From the NCBI GenBank assembly GCA_033807695.1, contig CM066308.1, forward strand, positions 558,001 to 622,000: a stretch of DNA of 64,000 bases, in the 5' to 3' direction. Both the position numbers and the translations under genes were made by a program. This document shows positions 24,376 to 34,874 of the stretch, one piece after another. The notes beneath the pieces are model-generated. The model did not search any database and had not been told where the DNA came from. It worked only from the letters and a program-made list of their open reading frames with translations. Every line of letters begins with the position of its first letter. Within the stretch, counting starts at the first letter, position 1. Source of the DNA: Daedaleopsis sinensis. Its lineage: Eukaryota; Basidiomycota; Agaricomycetes; Polyporales; Polyporaceae.

Positions 24376-27300
24376 CTAGATCACCATCAGCCACGCCAGG
24401 AGCCTCTCCAACCTCCCATGGGGTTTATCCGCCTCCGGATCATACGCTGGTCGTTGCCCGGGATGGAAAGTCATCTTGTCGAGCGGCATCATCTCCGTCT
24501 GCTTGATAAGCTTGTAGCCAAAAGTCAGGAGCAAGAAAAACGGCTTCACAGGTCACAAATAAGTCGGCTCAGCAGCTGTTCATTCACCGACGACACGCTC
24601 GCTTACCAGCGGAATGTACGCAGCGAGGAAAAGCGAGACCGGGTTCGCGAGCTTGTGATTTGGGCCGTACTCTTGAGGAGGCTCTCCGTCGACCTCCGCG
24701 ATTTGCCAGCCGTTGTGCACGAAGACAGCCCTGCAGCAAGCGCGCACTGTCTTTCAAATTCATGCTGGGGTGCAGTGACATGCAACGTACCATCCGTTCG
24801 TGAAGAGGACAAGCATGCACAGCGTGAATGCATACCACGCGAGCTAAGGTGTCGTCAGCAAGTTCTCAACAGCGCTCCATGGTCCGTCGAGGGACAGGCA
24901 CTCACGTATGGCTGCCCCCACTGTCTGTTCTTCTTAATCTCCGCGATCTGGTCCATCGCCTCCTTCGCGAGCGGCGAATCATCGCCCTTGTACTTGCGCT
25001 CGTAATGAACCGTCCCCTGGTGCCACCTGAACAACATGGGAATCGTTCAGCACCTCATCTATGTACTCAGAGTCATCGTAGACAGCGCACCTGATGTACG
25101 TGAACAGCATCCCCGCCCACGACTGCAGCGACGCAACGCTCGCGACGCTCACCAGCCAGCTGAACGCCGTCTCCGCCCCGCCTTGGCCGTAGCTCAGGAA
25201 CGTGAGGAGCCCGACCGACGCCGACACGAGCACGCTGGCGAGCGGCATCACGTATGTGTGTTTCTCCGCCGACATAGCTGCGAGGTTCCCTCCAAGCAGC
25301 TCGCCGTCTCTGAGCCCGGTCCCGTCCTCGTGCTCGCGCTCGTCGTTGTCGTCGTTGTCGTCGTTGTCGGACTCGGGGAGGTCGGACTCGTGTCCATCTG
25401 TGTCGCTGTCGCTCCGGCTCGCGTGCACGGCGCGGCCGCGCGGGTACCGGAAGAGGTGGGCGAGGAAGCTCGGCGCGTGCCCGCGCCGCGCGAGGAAGAA
25501 GAGGAAGCGGCTGCTGATGTAGATGTCGGAAGCGGCTGCGGACCAAGCGGAGAGAAGGATCGAGGCGTTGACGACGTGTGGAAGCTGCGCGGACCCGGGC
25601 CTTGATGAGTACTACAGATGAGGGCCGAAAGAGGTGGACGTACCACTGCCCATCCGGCGTTCGTGAATGCAATGACGAATGGCGAACGCCGGCCTGTGGA
25701 GTCATTGGAAGCGAGCAATGGCTCGTCACAGGGCACGAGGAGTCCGGAGCATAGGACTCCGCCGAGGTAAAAGAGTATGCTAAAAAGGCAGCCGGTCACT
25801 TTTTTCGCTGCTCAGAGAGAATGTTGGCATGGACGAACATTCGTATCCAGACTTTTCGAAGCGCACGCGGGACATTCTGCGGATGTAGCGCGTCAGTCAA
25901 GACGTCAGCATTGGAGTACAGATATGTGAGAGTGCCATACCCGAGTCGCATCGATGACCTCGCCCGCCGCCTGTAGAAATCAGCCAAGTCAGAGCCGCTC
26001 TGCAGATTCTGACCGGCTGCTACGCACGATACCGGGCACCTCGGAGCCAAAGAACGAGAACGACGCTTGCATGATGACCGCCCAGAAGCCAAGGAAGTGA
26101 CCTTTAATGCCGCCTATTCCCAGATAAGTCTCAGGAAATGGTTTCGCTTTCCAATTATGGAGTCCAATCGGCCTGTGTTTACTGCGATCAACATCGGGGC
26201 ACTCAGCTTGAATAAAGGAGAGCGCTTACCCCTGGTGTGATGCACCGAAGTCGATGAGGAGACTGAACAGGACTAGCGAGGTACAATATGAGACTGACTA
26301 TGGAGCGATGGGGATACATACACTCACTGATCATGACAATCGTTGTGACCTTCAAGCAGGAGAGGTAGAACTCCATTTCACCGTATACGCGGGATGGGAA
26401 GCAGTTGATTGTCGTCGCGACTACCAGCTAGAGTCACAACAGCATTGGTCAATGCGAGTACTAGCACAATGAAATCCTACTCACAAAAAGTACGGATATT
26501 CCTGCCACGCTGTCAGAAGCCGGTTAACGAGGGCAATCCACGCTTAGCGAATATTTGAGGCCTAAAGATTAGTACTTACAAAACCTGTTTCTCCCACCTG
26601 TCGCCCCAGAAGCCGATGACGACGGCTGCTGCTGTGATTTCCGCGGCTGCATCAAGATCAGCGACGGTCGAAACATATAGACGAGCGCACCCTACGTAGT
26701 GTGACGCTCCAGTTGTACCACGCAGCCCATCCCAACGAGAACCCCAGCGCAGGGTCGACGTAAAGATCGGCCAAGCCCACCACTCCGCCGACATTAGGCC
26801 TATAGAAATGTGCGGTCAGCGGGGTCACAGTCTGATGGAAGAGTGTTTGACAAGTACAAGAAAGCTATCATCTCCCCGACGGAGACGCAGAGGCAGTATA
26901 CAACTGTTCCGACAATGAAATAGCCGACAAACGCGCCGACAGGGCCGCCATAGCGCAGCGCGTCCTGTGTACACGAAATGCATGTCAGCATTGTGTCGCA
27001 TGGAGCGCTGGCCGGCTTACCGCTGACCCGAGGAACAATCCTGTTCCAATGACACCACCTGCGGATTATGGATGAGCGGTTGTCAACATGAGAGGACTAT
27101 ACGTTCGCCACGCGCTCCCAGTCATTCCTAGGATGAGAGTACTTGCAAACCGTGTGCCGTGCTCGCACTATACTCCGAATATCAACCGAACTGCCATGGG
27201 CCGTAAATTCGTCCCTGGCTGTGCGTCTTTCAAAGAGGTCACAGGAGCTGAGTATATCCATTGTTTGACCTGGCTTCGCGCAGTCTGTCGCGTCAAACGA

Positions 27301-27793
27301 AATGACACCCATGGTAGGCGTTGAGTTGGACATGAGACGCGGATGCATGGCGCCGGTGACTCGGAGGTGGTAGGCGGCCAGTATAGTCCTAGCTTCTCAA
27401 CGACCTGAAGCACGGACGAAGTACACACCTATCGATATCATTCCAACTGGGAGTTTGAGTCAGCATGTTCAATTAAAGGGTGTCGTCAAGATATCTGAGT
27501 CGCTCACTATGTTTGCGGGAGAGCTGGGGAGGAAGGTCTGCCCTTATCCTCTCCCAGCTGCGCTGGAATTGCACGATCCGTTCCGCTTGCTGAGGCCATA
27601 GTCTTCCGGAGAGTTGAGGCGGCGGGATCTGTATCCGGACTCTACGACCATCTGTCGTCTCTACCTTCTGCTTGCGTTCCCGAAGTTGAGCTTTGTCGTC
27701 CGTCTGCGTGAAGGTAGCCGCCGTAGCTGTTGTCGATTCCGATATTCCACTGTGTCGCTGAGGGATAGACAAGAGATGTGGTGTAGAAGTCAT
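24376..27793 (-). CDS. Amino acid permease (APC superfamily, fungal AAT/YAT type)
   Basis: A 12-segment membrane transporter for amino acid uptake, probably at the plasma membrane. The N-terminal cytosolic region starts at 27793 and ends LSRKH, which splices to IGMISIGGVIGTGLFLGSA, the classic first membrane segment of the family. Further exons give LRYGGPVGAFVGYFIVGTV (26930), PAEITAAAVVIGFWGDRW (26620), INCFPSRVYGEMEFYLSCLK (26390), VIDATRNVPRALRKVW (25850), SILLSAWSAAASDIYISSRF (25540) and SWAGMLFTYIRC (25100). The C-terminus ends RLERLLAWLMVI, stop at 24376. About ten introns. An acidic loop of some 35 residues rich in Asp and Ser (25340-25430) is inserted after FLARRGHAP; the family normally has a short loop there. 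No frame break seen. Confidence 0.88.
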
Positions 27794-28521
27794 GTCGTGT
27801 CATGCGAGCTCCCGGGTCCGAGTCATGGATGTATATCGTCAAGAAAGCCGGGTGCAGTCTGTGGAGGCGATGCAGGACAGTCTGTGCTGCTGCGGCTTGT
27901 TGACAGCTGGTGTCGCCTGCCTTCAACTTCTCGTTCAAGTTGGGCATGACGTCCTCCTCAAGCTAGTAGGAGCCCATGTGGCATGATGGAACCTGGTGAG
28001 GCAGTGTGGGCGTCTGTGCCTGCAGTCACCGGCGTTGGCACATTTACTTTTGAGCCTGGAAGTTCCACTTTCTCATTTCCAACTCGCCTCGTCCACCCTT
28101 CCTCGCCGGTATCTCAGCATATTCCCCGGAGCTACTGGTTCTGCTGTTATCATATGCTTCTAAAGTATCATCGGCTAAAACACTAGTTGCGCTGTACTAA
28201 CATGTGCTGCCCAAGTGCTGCCAACTGTGGTGCACGACACCGCCATCAGCAGCAATCTATCCCCTCGAGGCGGGTGTCGTGGAAGTTCCCCAGGCATGTT
28301 CCCATGTCATCCACAATTCGCCACCGCTCGAAAGCCGCTTGACTAGTACTCGTCTGCGCCGGAGACCACAATGGCCCGTTACTGCTTATCTCATCATCGG
28401 TTGAGGTCCTGACATTGCCAAAGCTGAGGCATAGTACAGTACACAAGACCCACCCACGTCGCTGCACTCGTACCCTCTCCTCCCCGCGTCCTCCATGTCC
28501 TAGTCCCCAGCTTCCGGCCCA
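27794..28521. other. Intergenic region between permease and membrane protein
   Basis: This is the shared upstream region of two divergent genes. I see no coding sequence I can support. Confidence 0.4.
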
Positions 28522-31013
28522 ATGTGGTGGTGCAACCTCTCGTCCGACATTCTCACAAACACAACGCTCTCCGCCAATATCTGCGGTGCCGGTGCAGCAG
28601 GCAAGTGCGTTGCGATATGCCCCAATGCCGACCTTTCCGGAGTTGGTGTTCGAAGCGCCTTCTACATACAGAGCTTCTTGAACAGTAAGTCGTCCTTCTC
28701 TCCTTCTGCGGTTTCATGCAACGAACTTCGAGGATCTGCGCAACAAGATGTGTCATTGCCGGAGATGAATGTGGGATGAGCTCATGAGCACGGTGCCCTC
28801 CGAAAGTCTGCATCTCTCATGATGAGACTGACATCGTTATCCCAGCTCTCCTCGTTGTGTTCTCTCGACGAGACTCTGTGCCTAGCACATGGGCCGCAAC
28901 CCTCTTCACCGGCTCTCTGGTCATCGCCGCCATGGTTCAGAAGCAGGCGCAGACGATAACCCTCCACCATGCCATTCTTACCATGAAGTGAGTCGGTTTG
29001 TTCAGTCTTCACCTCGGACATTCCCTTCTTCCCCGCATCGTCGACTTTCCATACGGTGCCTGCCGAACGTTCAGTGCCGTCGGGATGTCTTCTGACATCC
29101 GGAATATTCGTGTTTGCTTCCGACTCTCGAAGACATACTTACCTTGGGGCCACCGTGTCGTGGTACCTCCGTCAGCCAGGGTGTCAGAGGCATTGCCTGC
29201 TCGGTGGGCGAACCAGTCCAGCCATCTGGTTGTCCACTGTTGTCTACAGCAGCTTGCCTCTGTAAACTTGGGAGCATCCGACTCAGAAGGGTCGAGTTGC
29301 GATGCACGGCACTTTCGCCGATGCATTGTAAAGCGCCCTTTCTAAGCGGTCAGTAGGCCCAGAGCCAGTAAGGAAAGGATTATAGGCCACGATGAAATGG
29401 ACGGGCCACGGGCTGCCGACCATTGCGTTGTTGCATAGACCGGGAGGCTCAAGGCCAAACAGGATACGGAGTATCGGAGCCCCCACTAACGCTAAGGTGT
29501 ATCCGCCGACTTTGACAACTAGTGCCGATGAGCCGTGTCATTCTACTCGGAATGCATCTAATAATGATCCGATGGCAACTATTACTGCGCGAAGAATGTT
29601 TTCTTATAACGGTGGATTGATGAGGAGGCCGAATGGTTTCTTATACGTTCTATAGCTAGAGCCATCTTGTGGTTACCGCATAATGTGATAGTGGCTGACA
29701 TCTGATCACCCACAGTTTCGCCACCCTCTCCTGCATCGGTTCCCTCGCTGTGGCCCCAACGCTGCCCATCTGGCGACTCTCACCACAAGAGTACTACGCT
29801 CGACAGGTTGCGCGCGACCTCCTCAATGACGAGGAGGGTCATCAAGACCGTATGGTCGGACAGGCCGTCGAAGCAATGACTAAAGGTCACAAGCGAGGCA
29901 TCGTCCGCGCTCAGAGCCGTGCACGCCTCTTCCTCGCCATCGCGCTCCTCACACAGGTAGTCCTCCAGTGGGCCTGGGGCATCGTCCTCTTCGTGTCACC
30001 CGTGTACAGCCAGAAGGAGTGCTCGGGGGACACGCGCCTCATATTCTTCCTCGCGCAGTTCACCGCGCGCGATATCAACGACAAGTACATGGTCGTCTGG
30101 GTGCTGTGGCTGCTCTTCTCGCTCGGGGTCACATTGTTCATGACCATCATCCTCGCACTCACGAGTCCTGTCCGTGCGCGATCATGGACACAACGCTCGA
30201 CGCCTGTCTCGACAGTTGGAACTTCGCGCCTGTCGAGCACGCCTGGGAGCGCGTCATCGCGCCCCGTGATCGAGCAAATGCTCGTGTCCGCAAGGAGCGC
30301 AATTTCGTGGTGGAGGGTCAAGGCCGGGCAGCTGATCTTCTGGTACAACGTCCTGTGCATCCTCCTCTGGTTCGTGTACATCATCGGTGCGTGCTGCTCT
30401 TGTGCACCGCCTTGTTCTTGTACTGACCGTCCCGTGCACAGCGTCTGAGATCCAGATACAGGCGAACTGCATTTTCGACGGTGAGAACTCTATCATGAGC
30501 TTCGGACAGGTACGTCTCCACAATCCCTGAACTGCGACAAAACGCTGATATACCACGTTGCGGCATACTGTTGGCATCTAGATCACCGCCCTGCTGCTCT
30601 CGCTCGCCCCTGTGTGGAGCCTGACGGTCGCGCTGTACAAGTGGCCCGAGCTCCAACGCAAGCTCGAGCGCCGCAAGCGCCAGGAGCAGCTCCGCCTCCA
30701 GCGCACCCTGTCGCTCAACTCCCCAGTCGAGGCGGCGGCAAATTCCGGGCTGGGTTGGGTCCCCGCCGATATGCACGGCACTGTCCTCGACACGATCGTC
30801 CCCGTAGTCGCTGCTACCCCGGGAACGACCATCGCTCCGCCTGCTCCTACTGTTACCGGCGACGCGAGCACACCGGCGCGGACGCATCGGCGGGTGCCAC
30901 GGGGACCTCGGACGCCGTCCGGTGTTAGCCCTCTGAGCGAGTGGCATTTCTCGCGGACGTCGTCGTCGGAGTGGCACGAACTCGCAGCGTTTAATCCGCA
31001 CTCGCCGGGTTGA
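28522..31013 (+). CDS. Multi-pass membrane protein of unknown function
   Basis: I recognise the type (a basidiomycete protein with several membrane helices beginning NADLSGVGVRSAFYIQSFLN) but no known function. The start at 28522 gives a short extracellular piece with Cys residues, then hydrophobic segments TLLVVFSRR (28845), AATLFTGSLVIAAMVQKQAQ (28900), FATLSCIGSLAVAP (29716), LFLAIALLTQVVLQWAWGIV (29930), YMVVWVLWLLFSLGVTLFM (30090), LIFWYNVLCILLWFVYI (30340) and ITALLLSLAPVWSLTVALYK (30585). The last exon is a basic then Ser/Pro/Thr-rich tail ending FNPHSPG, stop at 31013. The third join (TMN/FATL, 28988 to 29715) spans a 726-base intron, far longer than the others. About seven helices fit, but there is no receptor signature I can name. 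Confidence 0.72.
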
Positions 31014-33109
31014 CCCTGCCGCCTGCGCGTCCCCTCTCGTCTGTGTATGTATCTCATATGTATGTGTTTAAGCTTCCTTGCTGCTTGGCACTGTAGAAGT
31101 GTAAAGTCTATACCCGCACCCAAACGATATTACTCGTACTACTAGTATACATTCTCCATAGTCTCACGTCGTTTCTTCAACTGCTTTGCTATTCTGATAA
31201 TTGCACCGTACCTAGATACTCCACAGTATGTTGTACCATCACTACCCCGCGCCCATCATCCGGCACGGGCTTTCAGGACTTCGAGCCCCTCATATTCACG
31301 ATCGGAACAGAACACACAACGATCCTTCTGACTTCGCGCGGACCCCATTCGAATTCGATCACGCCTTAATGTTAACCGCGCTCTTTAGACGCCGCGGCGC
31401 TGTTACGAAGTTCGAGCTTTCCAATAATAGCGCTGCAGGCTGTTGACTGCGTTGACTATCCAGGATCGAGTCAAGTTCTTCAGATGGATCATCTTCCGAA
31501 GACTTCCTGCCCCGGACTCCGCGCGCTGTGGGCGCTCATGTTACCCAAGAGGCTCGACAGGCCTACTTCAGAGCGTGTCGTGCAGATCGCACGCCGAAAC
31601 GTTCACATTAGGTTTGGGGGCGTCGTCACGGTCAGCCTTCCTTACTAGTACCATGTACTAACCCCACTTGGGACCAGGATTTATACCTGTAACCTCGGCG
31701 GCCGAGGACGGCCCGTAAGATGTGTTCCGACTCAGACAAGTTCTCTGGCCGGGGGAGCACTCAAATGACAAGGTTTGCATTCTTAACTTGCTTCCTCCGA
31801 CTCGGAGATAGCGCGAGAAGTCGAAAAGTATATTTCAGGACGCCATGAGCGCGACAGCTACAGTAGCTCCCAGAGTTGGTAGTATTGCAACTGCCTGATT
31901 GTATAGTAGGCGATGATGGCTCGACTCGTCATAGGGTTTGACGGTCTGCGTTAACGTTAATGTGGCCGAAGTGAGTCCGATGTCTAACTCCTGCCCTGCT
32001 GAATGTTGTGCGCAGTACATGGTCATAGTGTATCGCTACCAATGGCACCTCCTATCACGCGCGGGAGAACCTCAAGCTTCCACAAGGGGTGGTAACCTTT
32101 CGGGAACCTCTCAGTCACTCCCAAGTCGAACAATCAAGAGCCGAGTCGCGCTACGGTGATATCATCTTTCGATCGTCAGCCTATCCCCGCCACTGCTCTC
32201 CCACCCGCCGTTCACCAAGTTCCTTATCGTAGGCTTCGCACATCCAGAAGAACCGGAACCCTTGGACAGAGTCATGGCCTCGACTCGACTGCCCCGACTG
32301 CACCCTCAACACCATTACAGTCTGATTTCCTCCGGCGCCGGTCTGAAGCTAAGAACACCGCGCAAAGCCCGGCTTCTCCGAACCTACCAGTACTGCGCCA
32401 CTGCGCGCGCCGGGGCGGGGGGTCTGTCCCGATCCGCACTCAAAGTACCCATGTACTTCTTGAAGTAGTTCCGACTAGACTTCAGTTCCCGACTCTAGGC
32501 ACAGGCCGGCCGGCCGTGCGAGCGGACAACTCGCGCACGACCCATGGCACGGGACGCGCAGACGTTGAACATTGCAGAAGTGTTCCAGAATCGTATCAGG
32601 TTTCCACTGGAGTACAATTGTCGGATGGATGGTCAGATGTCATTTACGAGCGTATACACAAGTGAGGTAGTCGTGAGGTATATAAATGATATAAATGTCC
32701 AAGACAGTATGCGTACTATAAGTAATTCATTGTAATCCGAATGGACAAAGGAGCAAGTGAGCTGTCGTACGTGGGGGGAAAGGCAAGGTCGTGGTCGTGA
32801 GTAGAGTAGTTAGTATTTACAGATAATGATACAGTGCGGTTGGGAGCGTGCGGGTGTGCGGGGTATAAACAAGGGATATGTACATGCGAGCGCACGAGAG
32901 CAATGGAGAATACAGCAAATCGGACCAGGATGAGAGTGGCGGACAACGAACCAAGTGCGAGCGATTCAGGACACCGAGAGATGGAGACGAGCAGGGAAAG
33001 CGGAGAGAGAGCGGTGTTGTGAGTGAAAGTGTGATCGCGAGGAACTGAGGAAGACCGGATGATGACATGGGTTGAACGACTGAAGACGATCGATGCGCGC
33101 TGGGGGTTT
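31014..33109. other. Gene-poor stretch
   Basis: I find no supported gene. A 169-codon open frame at 32156-32665 has no family likeness, no splice context and mixed codon use. The right end (32690-33080) is purine-rich on the plus strand and is probably the 3' flank of the MFS gene. Confidence 0.4.
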
Positions 33110-34874
33110 CTACACGCGATCCGACAGGCGTCGGCTGAGTGTGCAGCGCGCCCAGAGCAGGAAGAGCGAGCCGGCGACGACCGCGCTGCCCGCAAGGAGG
33201 ATCATGCCCAGGTACGATCCGCCGTCGGTGTGGAGAATGGCGCCTGCTGCCGGGCCGCCGCATAGCGCTCTGCACGTCAAAGAAAGAGGGTTCAATATCA
33301 GCATTCTGCCGCCATGTACGCTATGAACGCAACAATAGCGATAGTAGGCAGGGGCCGACAGCCCCGCGGGCGTGTGGCCGCGGACGCGCCGCGGGACGCT
33401 CAAGGGGGAAGCGGACAGGGAAAGGCAACCAAAAACGGAAAGGGCAAAGAGACGGAGAGGGTACTCACGGGATGGAGAGGATGCTGTAAAGCATGCCGAC
33501 GCGTGTCCCCATCTGGCTTATGTCCGAAATTTGCACGATACAGGGGATGATGAGCGCGTTGAACGCGCCTGAGAAGAAGCCGTACACAGCGGCGAATAGC
33601 ATGATCGTGGGGAGGTCTCTTGCGAACGGCCAGAAGACAAGGATGGTGAGCCCGGAGAGGAAGGCGGACGGGACGAGGATGTTGAAGCGCCCGAGCGCGT
33701 CAGAGAGGAAGGCCGGGAGAAGACGACCTATGATCCCGCCCGCGTTCATGACGGAAAGCACGTAGAATGCTGTTTGCGGAGTGATCCCGTGTGCGGTAGA
33801 GTAGTCCACGATATAGAAGAAAGGGATAAATAGCCCTACAGGAACGGTCAGCCGGGCGCATGGATTGAAAGGTGTGGTCGTCAAGGGACTGACCAAGGCA
33901 GATGAGCATGCTGCCAATCACGACAAGAACAAATGGCGTGTCGCGGAACATCTTCATGTCGAGCCATGGTGCGGAGTGGGTCGGTGCGGCGAAGTTGCTA
34001 GAGACGGCCCAGATCGCGAAGATGCAGAGCGCGAGCGTGACAAAACCGGTGATGCGCACTGTCCACGCAAAACCGAGGCGGATGAAGAGGTGCTGGTACA
34101 TGATGGGCCACGTCACACCGCCTGTATCCGCCGCCGCGTGTGAGCAACCTCCCGTATGACAGTTCGCAGCACGCACCGACACCGGAACCCGCAATTGCGA
34201 TGCCGAGCGCGGTGCTGCGGTATTTCTGGAAGTAGGTGGAGATCGCGGCGAGGCTAGGGTAGAAGCTGCGAGGGCGCGAATGAGCATAGCAGCCGGAGCG
34301 GGAGGCGGGAGAACGTACACCGTGCCGATACCGACTCCGACGAGAATACCTTGCGCGAGGATGTATTGGTAGTACTCAGTCGAGATGCTCGTCAACATGG
34401 TGCCCAGGACGAGAAGCAAGGTTCCAACGATCATGATTGGCCGTGGGCCATATGCATCGAACAGACGGCCGACGAATGCTCCCTGACGGTGGCCCGCGTG
34501 TGAGACCAGTGTAGACCGTAGTGCAAGTTCGATTGGCGACTTACCGAGAAGAAGAATACCCAAAGCTGTAACGACCCGATCCAAGAGATGGTCGATGGCG
34601 GGAGGTTCTGTAGCTGGTGCTCGGCATACCATGTTTGGAATGTGCCAAAGGAGTTGAGCTGCCCAAAGGAGCAGAAAAGGGCGAGGAAGGCACCGAGAAC
34701 GGTGAGCCATGCGCATGGGCCTCCATCTGGAAAGATGGAGCCGTTAGTGAGCACGGATGGTTGGATTGACCGCTGGTCGTCCACCGCCGTCGCGGACAAT
34801 GTCGTCAAAGAATCCTTACGCTCCCGATAGGGTGCCACAGGCTCCAGCGTGTTGCATTTCTCGAGGTCGGCCAT
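33110..34874 (-). CDS. MFS transporter, monocarboxylate-permease-like (MCT/MCH type)
   Basis: Twelve-helix transporter of the major facilitator superfamily. From the ATG at 34874 (MADLEKCN) a cytosolic N-terminus runs to FPDGGPCAWLTVLGAFLALF, the first helix. Next come SFGTFQTWYAEHQLQNLPPS (the loop typical of fungal MCT-like proteins), GAFVGRLFDAYGPRPIMIVG (the MFS motif after helix 2), AQGILVGVGIGTV (34350), the GVGGVTWPIMYQHL region (34100) and LDMKMFRDTPFVLVVIGSML (33930). After an intron LFIPFFYIVDYSTAHGIT starts the second half, with GGIIGRLLPAFLSDALGRFN at 33700. The last exon ends CTLSRRLSDRV, stop 33110. A second in-frame ATG at 34955 could add 27 residues. Substrate is not predictable; monocarboxylates or related acids are usual. 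Confidence 0.87.

Noticed and set aside
32156..32665. 169-codon open frame on the plus strand
   Set aside because: No family likeness, no hydrophobic or repeated pattern, and no flanking exons.
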